This document shows positions 22,378 through 35,385 of a stretch of 64,000 bases of DNA, one piece after another. A model generated the notes under the pieces. It was not told where the DNA came from. It ran no database searches and saw only the letters and a program-made list of their open reading frames with translations. This stretch comes from Cryptomeria japonica (taxonomy: Eukaryota > Streptophyta > Pinopsida > Cupressales > Cupressaceae). The first letter of the stretch is position 1. Each line of letters opens with the position of its first letter. Both the position numbers and the translations under genes were made by a program. Location: the NCBI RefSeq assembly GCF_030272615.1, contig NC_081408.1:615596476-615660475 (forward strand), given 5' to 3'.

Positions 22378-23215
22378 CCTCCATCGAAAGCTGAACTTGT
22401 TCATCAGTATTGACTCTATCAAAATTCTCAGGTACAACTCTTGAGCCTGTTTCCTACACACATAAAGAAAGTAAATAGGGTTCTAGATAGGGGTTTACCT
22501 TGGGTCAAATGTCAGTTTAGGAATTAACTTTGAATGAAATGCAAATACTAAAATAAATGCTAAGATATACCTGAGATCTACAATTGTTGATGATGATGCG
22601 ATGCTCTTTGAATGTAATCACAAATGTTGAATGTAATGGCATGAGAAACACATGGACATGAAAAACCCTAATCACACACACATGCTTTCATGAAGATTGA
22701 TGCAACTTTGATCCACAATACTTGAAGAATGGATTTCAACCTTTAATCTCTGAAAATGCTTGATGAGGAATCCTTCACAAATGCACAAATACTTTAGGTA
22801 AATAATGGATGTCAGAATGAATTGACAGGATATTTTTATAAAGGGATCCCTAGGTAAATTACTAATTAAACTGATCTCCAATGGTCAAGTGTAACCATAG
22901 GGACCAAATGTCATCAGGGAGATAAAGGGACTACCCCATTTCAAATTGGGGCCTATTTAAGAGGGACCAGGGTGTTTTGGGGTGCCTTGGTCTAGAGCAA
23001 GGGGCTCCATGCCTTGTTCCTCAACAAAAAGGACCAACACAAAGGTAAATGAGGGACAAAGCTCCAAGATGGGGCCCACTCAATGGTGTTGATGACATTA
23101 GGGTTGGAAAAAAGAGGCCAAAATGAACCTAGATAGGGCATGGAGATAGGATACACTAAAGTAGGAGCACACACATGAGGTGTAAATTGGATCGGTTACA
23201 ATTTACAATGCTACA
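22378..23215 (-). mobile_element. Ty3/gypsy LTR, minus orientation
   Basis: On the minus strand it starts TGTAGCATTGTAAATTGTAACC at 23215, just after a purine tract (CAAGGGGTG). It carries 'ggtgccttggtc'-type repeats like those in the plus LTRs at 21203 and 61840. Its left limit against the solo LTR at 22377 is uncertain. It is the 3' LTR of the minus-strand gag remnant to the right. Confidence 0.5.
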
Positions 23216-24850
23216 CACCCCTTGAAATTAGACCAACCAAACAAGCTCTTGATCAATCCTACTATTAGTGCAAATGTATTCCAATACTTCCTCTTCACTA
23301 GTGTCCTCCTTAGTGGAATATTCTTCAGATGTATCTTCTTCAATTGAGTTCTCTTTTGGTATCTCATCTCCAACAATTATCATGATCATGAATATTCTCT
23401 AGGACCTAAATGTTGGTTTCTCCAAATACTCCCATATCCTCCTTGGTAGTAGGTTGAGATCTACTTTGAGGTCCACCATCACTCTACTGATTTTCCTATG
23501 GTGAATCTAGAGGTCAATCATGATAGGTCTTGCCTTCCACTATTTCCCCCATTTATCTGACTTGTGGCACTATTTTTTTATTCTATTATTTGCTAAATTG
23601 CCTTAATGTTTCCATCAAATCATGTTGTCCTACTATCTGAAACATCTATTTCAGAATCTTCACCTCTTGACTAGTGAAATAGTTGGTTTGTTCTCTCTTG
23701 TTGGCTTTCTCCCATTCCACTATCCTCTAGGTCTACTTAATGATTTGATCATGTTGTTTCTTAGTTGGGTGGAACTTCTCAAGTCTTCTTTCATAATTTC
23801 ATCCTTAGTTGTGGCTACAAGTTGCTTTCTAGTGTTGTTCCCTTGTCTAGTAAGTACTACTACTTTCCCTTCTTGTCCACTTCAGATTCCTTGCAAGATT
23901 GTTTTGTGTTACTTTCATTAAATGAATATATGTAATCTTTTCTAGCCATGTAGCATCCTTGTATGTCTTCCTGAGGTGTCTTTGGTGTTGTTTGAAGGAG
24001 TTGTGCCCCTCTAGGTGCATTTGAACTCTAAATATCATCACCTTGGGATGTTGGTGTTGCATTATTGTAATGTTGTCTTTCCTTCTTACAATTGAATAGA
24101 TCATGGTCCTCCTAAATACAAAATCTGCATGTGGTCCTTTTCTATCCCCAACATTCTACTACATAATGACATATCTTGCCACAAACTGAAATCTTTGTCC
24201 TCTTCGCTTGCCTCAGTCTATTACTCCTTGGTATAATCCATTATCAAAATGTTCCAAATTCTAAATTGCATTGGCATTCCTTTGGTTTTACTGCCATAGT
24301 GGTATTTTGTATCCAGCTTCCTAAGCATATAACTTGCTTTGCACCACTCCCTTAACGTATGCCATATATTTGTCATAGTTGGGGTCTTCCTTCACCTAGA
24401 ATAGGTGGGAAGGGTAGTCTAATATCTCATGGTCATCCCATTGTCCACAAGTGCTACAATATATAGTATTGGGCTTCCACACCATATAGAAATAAACTTT
24501 TATCACATTTGACTTCTTTTCTATGATCCCCTTAGGGAATTGATTATGCACATGACCTTATATACCATAGTATGAGCACCACATATTCAACCTCTAGGGT
24601 CCTATTTCTTGCTTCATGATCTTCTACCACAACCACAATTTTTCCAATTCTAATTTCAGTTATTCAATATTCTGACTTTCTCTATCCTTCTCTGCCTTGC
24701 ACCATGATTGATTTTCTATCCTACAAGCCAATGTTGCTAATTTAGAATATGAAGCAAACTGCCTACCTTATAGGACAATCTGTAAATCTAATATTAATAC
24801 CAAAATGAAGATTGTATCTTTTTTTTTATTGAGGGATTCCTCCAGTATTA
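23216..24850 (-). pseudogene. Decayed gypsy gag remnant with zinc knuckles
   Basis: Around 24080-24200 on the minus strand are two degenerate CCHC boxes: CGKICHYVVEC (only the C-X4-H-X4-C part) and, after a stop, a CX2CX4HX4C box ending HDLFNC followed by KKE. Between these and the LTR at 23215 there is only about 0.9 kb, with no pol motifs. The element was therefore non-autonomous or internally deleted. Upstream (24220-24850) the frame is broken throughout. Coordinates are approximate. Confidence 0.45.
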
Positions 24851-26524
24851 TTATGACTTCCTTTAATCTTCTATCAATTCAATGATTGATTAAATCTCTC
24901 ACTGAGATAGTTCTCACAATTTGATTACACCTTCAGCTGGAAGTTATGGACTATCAAAATTATCTAAAAGGTCTTTGATTTAATTCATCCCACTCTTTTT
25001 CATTCAATGGATATTATCTGCAATACCACTTCAGTGGTTCATTCCTCAATGATCAAACAAAATCAATCAGTTTGAGGTTATTTTGGGTTTCATTTCAGGC
25101 CTGCCATATTATGTCCAATAAAATATATTCCACAACATTGTTTGTATCCTTCTCAAAGAATCTTGGATCTAATGGGTGAGGAGAGTGGCAAGATACATAA
25201 GGAAATTTTGTACCTCCTAAAACCTACTGATAGATCACTAATTTTAGGCATTAAGCACAACTAATGAGATTGGTATCTCCATGCCAATTCTACTATCATT
25301 AGGGTGCATGGTTGTTGGGTCAACCCCCTCATTTTGCAAAAGCATATGGCATATCTTGAAATTATTTAGAAACTAAATGAGTCAGATAAGAATCATTTTT
25401 AAGGAGAACAAAGAAGGTTTATTTATGCCCTAGTTCTATAAAATTTTATGACTTTTGAGGAACCAAAAAGGATGGATTGGGTCAAACCTATTGTAATATA
25501 TAGTTATATAGGATGTGCTCTTAATAAAGAATATTAGAGTAAGCCTAAAATAAATTCATTCTTGCATTAAATGATGTATGACTATATCATAAAGAATCAC
25601 AAGGTAGTGAAAGAGATGGCCATTATAAGGGCCAAATAGGAGAGTATCAAAAAAGGATAAGAACATAGAAGAAGGGAAAATTTTAAGTACCATGTTTCAT
25701 TTGGTGATATTGATGACTCAATCGCAAGAATGCACAACATGTTGGAAAAGGTAGATGAGTTATTAGGAAGACCTCAATTGGAAGAATAAATCTTGCCTAC
25801 TAACCAAGAAGGAGACCCTATGTTTCTCTTCCACCATAGGCCACTACTAAAAAATTGAAAAGAGCCATTAATTGTTGAAGATATTCTATCAGGGAAACCC
25901 CTTTACATGTCACTCCTCTTGAATAATCACAAGCTTCTAATTTTCCTCAAGAGAAGCCCCAAAAGAAGAGAAATATTGACCAGCCATCTTAGGTTGGGTG
26001 TATAGAAGCCAATAAAGATATAATTTAGACCAAGTATGTTGGTGAAAATATAGCTCGAGAAGAGTAGGAAGTTGATCATCCTCCACCATCACCTCCAAAG
26101 GTTGTAGCTACTACTATGCCTAAAAATAAGATGAAGATAAATGTTAGGTATACAAGTGATGACATAAATGATAGGAGGGCCCTAAAATGTACTTAGTTCA
26201 TGTCTTATGATGAATTTGTAAAGACTCAAGGATTTGGGAACTTTATTCTTGCAATAAAAAATAGTTTCTATAAAAAATTGAATTAGAGAACAATAAAGGT
26301 ACATCCCTCATAGCATGATGAGATCAAACAAGTGTTGAAGGAGGTTTTTTGATATATGAAGAATTCCTCTAGAGGGGAGGGGGGGAGGAGGAGATTGGTA
26401 AAAGAAAATGGTCTACTTATATTACTAGATTGGGATATATCCTCTACCATTTCAATGGATATAATAATTACTTAGAACATTGAGATATTTACAATAGAGG
26501 AGAAATAAAGATGGTTCTTTCTAT
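24851..26524. other. Unresolved degenerate repeat DNA
   Basis: No open frame of note on either strand. Short plus-strand stretches around 25450-26200 have retroelement-like composition (lysine-rich, many stops), but I cannot name a domain. It ends at the LTR of element E. Confidence 0.35.
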
Positions 26525-27666
26525 TGGAATCAATGAACACTGAGAGGGGAGGGGGGTGAATCAATGTTTTATAATTTGCAAGATTACCAAGTTGATTATT
26601 AAACCATTAGATGCATGAGAAATTAATCAAAGTGAATAAATATAAAATGAATAACCATACAACCATAACACCAAGATTTTTATGTGGAAACCCAGAAAGG
26701 GAAAATCCATGATGGGGTTGAGTACCCACAATATTATTATACTATGACCAGTAGTAGAACAATATTACAAAAATGGGAATGCACTTGCATTTAAGCTCAC
26801 TACCTAGGGCTCACAACTCAATTATAAAAGGGCTACAAATCGAAGGAAGGATCACTACCTTATAGGATAATACAAAATGATTACAATGTTATTTGAACTG
26901 AAGTGTAGCATCTAACGATGCCAAAATACAATTTTGGTTAGGCTTTGATTGTCTCCTGCAACTGATCTATCATTCTGCTCTGTAACAATTCTCTATCACA
27001 TGTCGAAACAACAAAATCTTCACCAAACTTACAAACTTTCTCACACAGACTTCCTTCACTCATCACACACCTCAAAATGATTAACCAAGTCAATCTTATA
27101 TATCCTCATCATCAAAAGAATCATTTACTAAGTCAACTTCCAAAAATTGCATAACATACAACATGAAACATGTTCCACCAAGTCGGCTCAATACAATCAC
27201 AAATCCAAATCAAGACCAAAAGAAGATGATAAAATACTTACCATTAGTCAGCCCAATCACCTCCAATGTGAAACTAATCACCAAAATCATCCTAACAAAT
27301 CCACAACACATGTTACTCCAAAATATCTCTTCCCTAACTGAATTGCTAGATATCGAAGCTCTAAATTTGCACACAATTCAACACTGGATATCAAGATGGC
27401 AAGATAATCTGTCTTGAACCTTGAACCAAAAGCCTTGATCACTGCAACCAAAAATACAGTACCAAAATCAAGATGTGTACCATGCTCTCATGCTCTATTG
27501 GTAATTGTGTTCCACCTTCCAGATTTATGCCTTATGGAGAATATGACTTCTAGTAAACCAATTCTATTTACACCAGATGTATTCTGCAGATTGATTTGCC
27601 ATCAATGACAACCCCTAAGCAACTATCATGCTCCAATCATCACCAGAACAATGTCCATTGCCAATA
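26525..27666 (-). repeat. 3' LTR of element E
   Basis: It starts near TGGAATCAATGAAC and ends CCAATA (CCAACA in relatives). The U5 inverted repeat AACACTGA (26536-26543) and TCAATGTT (26561-26568) has one mismatch. The purine tract follows at 27668-27680 in the shared context (minus strand: CCATCAATGTCAAAGGGGGAT). There is no partner LTR because the 5' end is lost. The left border has no checkable target duplication. Confidence 0.75.
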
Positions 27667-27795
27667 ATATCCCCCTTTGACATTGATGGAAATACTATGA
27701 AAAATAAACTATACACTCTGTTGTCTCCACCTTTGACAATAATGCTAAAGATAAATGATCCACCAAAATTGAAATACAATAATATGTACAACTTC

Positions 27796-28302
27796 TCACA
27801 AAAATTTGAAGATGTCTGCAAAAAATGTTCTAAGGGACAACAAATGATTATCCCATGTCTTCTTTAATCTCTCCAAAATGCTTACCATCCCACTAAAAAG
27901 ATAGGCGTGCATTTCTCCTCCATACCTATCTACCGGAACAAACTTATTCAGTGCATCCTTAGCATCCTACATGCTACTCATCAAAGAATCTATCTGCTTA
28001 GTGATAAGACTCCTCACTTTGGACACTCTACCCAAAACTCTATCCTTTTCATAGTTTAGACTCTTGATTTTATTCAATACACTCAAAACTTGGGGTTCAA
28101 AATTTCTAGACGGAGCAGATTCTGGTGCGTAAGACTATGATATGCTTGCTAGCTGACCTTCACATTCCCTTATCTTCTTGTCAATGTCTATAGTGAACTT
28201 GGGCAAAATCAGTAATGACTTGTATATATTACCTCCTTCATCAATTTCATCATGAATACCTTAGAGTGTGGCAACTAAATTGACTCTATCATCTTAAAAA
28301 AT
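27796..28302 (-). pseudogene. ORF2 of element E, C-terminal part
   Basis: Minus-strand helical, charge-rich sequence: YKSLLILPKFTIDIDKKIRE, VLNKIKSLNYEKDRVLGRVS, KVRSLITKQIDSL, then LFSGMVSILERLKKTW, ending FFADIFKFL and a stop near 27796. It corresponds to the C-terminal helical tail of ORF2 in A and D. At least two in-frame stops. Separated from the rest of ORF2 by element C at 28303. Confidence 0.7.
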
Positions 28303-29563
28303 TGTTAGGATAACCGATGAACAACTGAGAGGGGAGGGGGTGAATTAGTTGTAAATAGATTATATCATTTAATCCACTTAATAGCCTTAAACCAAATTAA
28401 GTACCGATAAAGAAGAAATAGATACTGGCAAGCAATAAAACTTAACAATAAAATAGATAATCAACACAATGTAGCCATAGCACATACCACCATGATTTGT
28501 ACATGGAAAACCCAAAAAGGGAAAAACCACGATGGGAAGCCTACCCACAATCAGATGATACTTCTGTAGAAAGTATGTGATACAATGAGGGGCCTGCACA
28601 TGTAGGAAGGCACACTGCCTAGAGCATACTTCTCATTACAAAAGAGTCTTACTGACTACAGAGAGGTTATAACCACCTCAAGATAAATGGACAACAATCC
28701 AGAATAATGAATTGCCAGAGATAGCATTTACCATGCCTGATTATAGTTTTGGTTAAGCTCAATACCGGAGTCCTTTGACCTCTTCCTTAATCCCAATTCG
28801 ATCACCTATGATCGACCAAATATCCTTGACATATGATATTGCATTCCAAGACCACAACACATAATCCCCATTGCCATTCCTGATCTACAATGAGACCTTG
28901 CATCATTTTATATCAACCCTAAGGCCTAAAACAATTAGGTCAGCCACCTAAAAGATATTACAATAAGATCATTACATAAATCCATATTACAATGATATGC
29001 TATCTCGGCTTAAGACTAAAAAAACAATAACGAATCCATAGAACATCGCGAAACATCTCGATAACGTGTAGAGTACATGTTAACATGATACCGATCCATA
29101 ACCTAGATAGGCACCGGACCTATTCTGGGTCCACCATGCCAAATCAATGTCTTTAAGGAGTTGAAGCATAATCAACTAACATCTTCAGCATCCTTAAATC
29201 CATCTAGAATCCACACCAACGCCACTTATGCTTCCTGTCAAGATTTCTTAGTGAAAGCTCTATCGGTTAAACCTTAAACCAATGCCGGTAAGGGTTTACA
29301 AGAGAGTATTATAGCATCTGATTACTGAGTCAATACCAACTAACAAAAAAAAGCTCCAGGAACATGTAACACATAAAATCAAACATGCTCCATTGATCTA
29401 AACATGCCAGAGTGTCCAACAGATAGTCTCTTCTGTCAGTAACACTAGATCTTCTAGCGGTAACCAAAACCCTATATGTCAGTAACCAACCATTACAACT
29501 AGTGTTGATATCAATGACAAAACATCAATGCAACACATAATTAATTCATCCATAATGCCAACA
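28303..29563 (-). repeat. 3' LTR of element C
   Basis: It pairs with 34106-35380. The U5 stem ACAACTGA (28321-28328) and TTAGTTGT (28345-28352) pairs with one G.U-type position around the G-run. Confidence 0.93.
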
Positions 29564-29874
29564 ATCTCCCCCTTTAGCATTGATGGCAACACTAGATGTC
29601 AAAATCATCTAAGTACCAAGAAATGCCAAACAAGTCTCCCCCTATGGAAGACAATCAACAATCTCTTGAATATAAATAAATCTCCCCCTGTGAATATCAC
29701 TATCTCTCCCCCTTTGACACCAATGCCAAAAATATGACACAAATATCAAAGCAAGAATATAAACCTTTGAATCTCAAAGTTAATTACTCCCTCTGAGTAG
29801 TAGCACCACTCATTAGTGTTGGAATGAATAATATCTCTGATAATGCATGTCAAATTGATGACAAACTGCATCAA
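29564..29874 (-). other. 3' untranslated region and polypurine tract of element C
   Basis: On the minus strand GTTGCCATCAATGCT then AAAGGGGGAGAT precedes the LTR start TGTTGGC. Further 'ctccccct' (purine-tract-like) repeats occur at about 29635, 29680 and 29707. No gene. Confidence 0.7.
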
Positions 29875-31430
29875 TCAAGTGTCTATTGAAGGGGTAGAAA
29901 GCCCTAACCTATCTCTCACATACTCAAATGATTCCTTAAATAGTAGTTTAGTGAATATATCTGCAATCTAGTCTTTAGTGTTCACATAAACCAATTTGAT
30001 TTCCTTTCCTTCTACCTTGTCCTTCAGAAAGTTATACTTTATTGATATATGCTTAGTCTTAGAGTGAAATACTAGATTCTTAGACATGTCAATAGCTACA
30101 GAGTTATCATAGTAGATAACTACCATTCACTACAATTTACCTTGATATCCTTCAACATTTTCTTCATCCACAAGACTTGAGTGCAATTAGTTGTTACTGC
30201 AACATACTCAGCTTCTGCAGTAGATAAAGAAATGCATGACTATTTTTTTTTTATCCATGAAACCAGTTTCTTTCCAAGAAAGAAAGCTTCACCAAAAGTG
30301 CTCTTCCTATTATCAGTATCTCTTTCCCAATCCAAGTCAATATATGCACATAAAGAGAAATCATCATCTCTAGAATACCATAAGCCATATTCTATTGTTC
30401 CTTGCAAATATCGGAATATCCTCTTTACTGCACATTCATGATTTTCTTTAGGATTACTTTGATATCTTGAAACAATACTTATTGCATTCATAATATCTGG
30501 TCTAGTCAGAGTTAGATATAACAAAGCACCAATCATAGACTTATATATTATCAGATTTATTGGTGTACAAGTATCCTTGATAGATAATTTATCGCTTGTC
30601 ACCATAGGAGTAATTACCAGTATGGAATTATCCATACCAAACTTTTTCAATAATTCCCTCAGATACTTAGTTTGACAGATAAAAATCCCTTTGTCACTTT
30701 GAGTAATCTGTAAACCTACGAAAAATTTCATCTCACCAATCATGGACATTTCAAATTCATTCTTCATACTATTAGCAAACTCCATGCACAATTTATCTTC
30801 CCCTCCAAAAATGATATCATCAACAAATACTTCAATAATTAGAATATCATCATTAGTGATCTTATAATATAAATTACTATCACCGCTGCCTTTAGTAAAA
30901 TCAAGCTTCAAAAGATATTTATCCAACCTTGCATACCAAGCTCTAGGAGCTTGTTTCAATCCATATAAAGCTTTCTTCAATCTGCAAACCATATCTTTAT
31001 CATCTGTCAATGAAAATCCATCAGGTTGCTCAATGTATACTTCTTCCTCAAGTTCACCATTCAAAAATGTGCATTTAACATCCATTTGATAAAACTTATA
31101 GTTCTTATAAGCTACATAGGCAAGAAATAGTCTAACAACTTCAATTCTAGCTATAGGTGCAAATGTCTCACCATAATCAATTCCTTCCATTTGAGAATAT
31201 CCTTTACAAACTAATCTAGTCTTGTTTCTTACAACTTGACCATCCTCATTCAATTTATTTCTAAAAACCCATATAGTTCTAATAACATTCTTAATTTTAG
31301 GTCGGGGAACTTAAGTCCAAGTTTCATTCTTCTTTATCTGATCTAATTCATCTTCCATAGCTTTTAACCAATGTTTATCTTTACAAGCTTCAATAATAGA
31401 TGTCAGTTCAATTTGAGAAATAAGACATAC
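29875..31430 (-). pseudogene. Copia reverse transcriptase and RNase H of element C
   Basis: Mostly one open frame (31253-30240). Reverse transcriptase motifs: [54 protein letters not shown], and the active site [10 protein letters not shown] near 30803-30835. Then [27 protein letters not shown] and IFRYLQGT. RNase H follows with SWIKKK, a stop at 30239, STAEAEYVA, YYDNSVAID, SKTKHISIKYNFLKDK, one stop, and a final LSTPSIDT stop at 29875. The N-terminal edge near 31300-31430 contains HWLKAMEDELDQI and [12 protein letters not shown]. It would copy element RNA into cDNA, but here the RNase H stops inactivate it. Confidence 0.93.
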
Positions 31431-33312
31431 CTCTTCATTTTCTAGTCTTCTTCTTGTCATAACTCCCTTGTTCCTATCTCCAATGATTTGATCTTCAGAA
31501 TGATTTAATCTTACATACCTTGGTGTCTTCTAAACTTCAAGTACACTGCTCTTATCATCAGTCACAGTTGAATTTTCTGATTGTGTCGGTGTAACTGTCT
31601 CAGTTTCTTATATCGGTTGAGGCATTATCGGTTTAGTTATGATCATTTCCACTATCGGTTCCCTGTCATATGATATAGATTGGTTTATGTACTACTCATC
31701 CACTTTCACATTATTGTTCTCCACAATTTTCTGCAATCTTTTGTTATAATGTCTATATGCTTTGCTTTGAATTGAATAACCAAGAAATATCCCTTCATCA
31801 TATCTAGTATCAAACTTTCCAATTGAATCATCTATTTTGATATAGCATTTACTTCCAAAAATTCTGAAATATTTAACAATAGGTGTATGTCCAAAGCATA
31901 ATTCATAAGGGGTCTTACTGGTTTCACCTTTGATGTGAATTCTATTGAATGTGTCGATGGTTTTACTCACTGCTTCTCTCTAGTAGATGTGAGGCAATTT
32001 GGCTTCCATCATCATAGATCTTGCTACATCCAAAATGGCTATGTTCTTTCTTTCCACTACTCCATTCTGCTGAGGAGTATGAGGTGCAGATAATTATCTC
32101 CTAATTCCATTTGTCTCACAATAACTATTAAATTCATTAGAAGTGAACTCACCGACTTGATCTGATCTTAGACATTTGATTTTCAATCCAGTTTCTATTT
32201 CAACGTTTGCTTTAAAGATCTTGAATTTCTCAAAGGCTTCAAACTTCTCCCTTAGCAAAGTCACCCACATCATCCTAGAATAGTCATCAATAATCAACAT
32301 GAAATACCTATCACCTTGAAAGCTTCTAGTTCTTGCTAGACCACATTATTCAGTGTGAACTAAATCAAGTACATCATTAGATTTATCATGTATTCTCTTA
32401 AAAGAAGTTCTAACATGCTTTCCCATTTGACATTCCTACATATCGGATTATGAGGCTTCATAATCTTAGGTATATCTCTAACTGCCTTAGTTGAACTGAT
32501 CTTAACAATACAATCAAAATTAACATGACACAACCTCTTATGCCATAACCAACTCTCATCAATATGAGAAATCAAACATGTCTTATTACCAGTGTTCAAG
32601 TGAAAGATGTTACCTCCAGTCTGAGTACCGGTTGCAATCTCCAAACCAGTCTTGTTAATGATTTTGCATTTTCTATCTTTAAACTGAAGTTAGAAACCCT
32701 TGTCCACCAATTGACCAACACTCAAAAGATTATGCTTTAAACCTTCTACATAATAGACATTAGTAGTATTATGCTTGCCATCTAGAGAAATAATACTTGT
32801 ACCTTTGATCATTCATGCTTTGTCATCTCCAAATCTGACTTGACCGCCATTGTATTCTTGCAAGGACAAAAAAATTCTTTTATCTCTAGTCATATGATGT
32901 GAGCATAAACTATCAATTACCCATTCATCCTTATCTTCATTCATGACAGCTGGTTCCCGTTCATCTTCCTTTAAAGCATAGAACACCCATTCCTTTCCAT
33001 TGCTAGATCCACTAGCAAAGTATTCTACCAGTTCATCTCCAGAGTCATCACTTACTCCTTCCTCATAAGCTATGTAGCATTGTTTACTTTTCTTGAATCT
33101 ATATCTGTGCTAGTTAGGCTTAAATGATTTCTTAACTCTTTCTCAAATATTGCATTCCTTTCAAGATATATAGATGCAAAATGACCAATCTTATTACATG
33201 CACAATATTTAAAAGGTACTTTTCCTTCATACTTACTTCTTGTTGGTCCTTTAGGTACTCTTCTAGCAAATAAGGCTTCAAGTTGCTCAAATTCTTCATC
33301 TTCTTTCCTCAT
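31431..33312 (-). pseudogene. Copia zinc knuckle, protease and integrase of element C
   Basis: In minus-strand order: a gag-end knuckle with first and last Cys replaced (YCACNKIGHFASIY, about 33190); protease with WVIDSLCSHHMT (the catalytic D-S kept, the G changed to L); KHNLLSVGQLVDKGF; the pre-integrase zinc region LWHKRLCHVNFD; then the integrase core with MLIIDDYSRMMWV and CLRSDQVGEFTSNEF (32300-32094), and YELCFGHTPIVKYFRIFGSK with FDTRYDEGIFLGYS (31970-31692). Frame changes at about 32360-32300 and 32090-31970, and stops within protease. The order fits Ty1/copia pol. Confidence 0.88.
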
Positions 33313-33321
33313 GTCTTCTAA

Positions 33322-34047
33322 TTATTTTTCATATAGGACTTTCCAATCACTTTTGCTGGTAGATGATGATGATGATGCATGAAAAGGAGGTTCAGACTTT
33401 ACAGCTCTAGAAGATCCAAATTCTTCAAGCTCAAAAGCAGATAATTTCCCAATCAAAATGTCTTTGTTAACTGAAGAGTTAGCCATTGATCTCAGATCAT
33501 TAATTGTAGTTGCCTTCATCTTGTAAGCATGTGGAAGGGCTCTCAAGAATTTGGAAACTATTTCTTCACTCAAAAATCCTCCACAACATTGAATTCCCAT
33601 AACAATCTCATTTACTCTTTCCATAAACACAACAATTCTTTCATTATCTTCCATCTTTAAGTTTTCATATCTTACCCGGTAACCATCAAGTTTAGTAATT
33701 TTTACTATAGGATCACCTTCATTCAAATTTTTCAATTTATCCCCCATAAACTTTGTCGATGATTTATCAATCAATCCTATGATTTTCTGATCAGTAAGTG
33801 CACACAAGAGGGCTTCTCTAGCTCTGCAGTCATTTTCAATATTCTTGTCCAAGTCTATAGGAGTAGGATTGCTAGATGTTGAATCATAAGGTGTGTATCC
33901 TTTCTTAGTGATCTCCCAAATATCCTTGCTAAGACATCTAAGATGAATTTCTATTCGAATTTTCCATATCTCATTATTTGTTCCATCAAGCTTAGGAATT
34001 TCTCTTATGAAAATAGTTGTCGGTGGACTTGAAGTGTTAGTTGCCAT
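33322..34047 (-). CDS. Copia gag (UBN2-type) of element C
   Basis: An open frame of 241 codons starting MATNTSSPPTTIFIREIPKL and placed 46 bases after the primer site. It contains the typical plant copia gag features: an opening LDGTNNEIWKIRIE block, the helical core with ALLCALTDQKIIGLI, then MKATTINDLRSM and LIGKLSAFELEEF. This is the UBN2/retrotran_gag_2 type capsid domain. A stop after VLYEK separates it from the knuckle and protease region, which should be continuous in an active element. It forms the particle that packages element RNA. Confidence 0.9.
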   Translation of the reverse strand: MATNTSSPPTTIFIREIPKLDGTNNEIWKIRIEIHLRCLSKDIWEITKKGYTPYDSTSSNPTPIDLDKNIENDCRAREALLCALTDQKIIGLIDKSSTKFMGDKLKNLNEGDPIVKITKLDGYRVRYENLKMEDNERIVVFMERVNEIVMGIQCCGGFLSEEIVSKFLRALPHAYKMKATTINDLRSMANSSVNKDILIGKLSAFELEEFGSSRAVKSEPPFHASSSSSTSKSDWKVLYEK

Positions 34048-34092
34048 AGGATCTACCTCAAGTGGTTAAGCTTATGTAAAAGAGGACCAAAG

Positions 34093-34104
34093 CTCTGATA
34101 CCAA
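34093..34104 (-). other. Primer binding site of element C (initiator-Met tRNA)
   Basis: On the minus strand TGGTATCAGAGC lies just inside the 5' LTR, identical to the sites of A and B. Confidence 0.93.
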
Positions 34105-34105
34105 T

Positions 34106-35380
34106 TGTTAGGATAATCGGTGAACAACTGAGAGGGGGGGGGGTGAATTAGTTGTTAATAGATTATATCATTTAATCCACTTAACAACCTTAAACCAGAT
34201 TAAGTATCGGTAAAGCAAAAACAAATATCGGTAAGCAATAAAAATTATCAATAAAATAGATAATCAACACAATGCAACCATACCACATAACACCATGATT
34301 TGTACGTGGAAAACCTAGAAAGGGAAAAACCATGGTGGGAAGCCTATCCACAATCAGATGATACTTCTACAGAAAGTATGTGATACAATGAGGGGCCTGC
34401 ACATGTAGGAAGGCACAATGCCTAGAGCGTAGTGCTCATTACAAAAGAGTCTCACTGACTACAGAGAGGTTATAACCACCTCAAGATAAATGGACAACAA
34501 TCTAGAATAATGAACTGCCAGAGATAGCATCTACCATGCCTGATTACAGTTCCAGTTAAGCTCAATACTGGAGGCCTTTGACCTCTTCCTTTATCCCAAT
34601 TCGATCACCTATGATTGACCAAATCTCCTTCACATATGATATTACATTCCAAGACCATGACACATAATCCCCATTGCCATTCCTGATCTACAATGAGATC
34701 TTACATCATTTTATATCAATCCTAAGGCCTAAACCAATTAGGTCGACCACCTAAAAGATATTACAATCAGATCATTACATAAATCCATATTGCAATGATA
34801 TGCCATGTTGGCTTAAGACCAAAATGACAATAACCAATCCATAGAACATCCTGAAACATCTTAGTAATGTGTAGAGTACACGTTAACATGATACCAATCC
34901 ATAACCTAGATAGGCACTGGACCTATTCTGGGTCCACCATGCCAAAGAAATATCTTCAAGCAGTTGAAGCATGATCAAAGAACATCTTCAACATCCTAAA
35001 ATCCATCTAGAAGCCATACCAACACCACTTATGCATCTTGTCAAGATTTCTCAGTGAAAGCTCTGCCGGTTAAACGTTAAACGAATGCTGGTAAGGATTT
35101 ACAAGAGTGTATGATAGCATCCAATTACCAAGTCAATACCAACTAACCAAAACATGCTCCAGGAACATGTAAGAGATAAAATCAAACATACTCCATCGAT
35201 CCAAACATGTCAGAAGTGTCCAACAAATAGTCTCTTCTGTCAGTAATACTAAATCGGTAATACTAAATCTTCTATTGATAACCAAAACCTGTCTGTTGGT
35301 AACCAACCATAACAGCTAGTGTTGACATCAATGAAAAAAAATCAAAGAAACACATAATCAATTCATCCATAATGCCAACA
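34106..35380 (-). repeat. 5' LTR of element C
   Basis: The 1275-bp partner of 28303-29563. It starts TGTTAGGATAATCGG and ends AATGCCAACA, followed by the AAAAT target duplication. It has a longer G-run than its partner after ACAACTGAGAGG. Confidence 0.94.
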
Positions 35381-35385
35381 AAAAT

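Larger units (their letters stand above)
28303..35380 (-). mobile_element. Element C: Ty1/copia retrotransposon with full gag-pol, nested in element E
   Basis: LTRs at 28303-29563 and 34106-35380 (TGTTAGGATAA...TGCCAACA) and perfect target duplications AAAAT at 28298-28302 and 35381-35385. On the minus strand the order is primer site (34093-34104), gag, zinc knuckle, protease, integrase, reverse transcriptase, RNase H, polypurine tract. Integrase before reverse transcriptase defines Ty1/copia. It is 7.1 kb long, a normal autonomous size, but stops and frameshifts occur in protease, integrase and RNase H. Its LTR, primer site, U5 hairpin and polypurine context resemble those of the two-ORF elements, making it the best candidate helper type. 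Confidence 0.95.
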
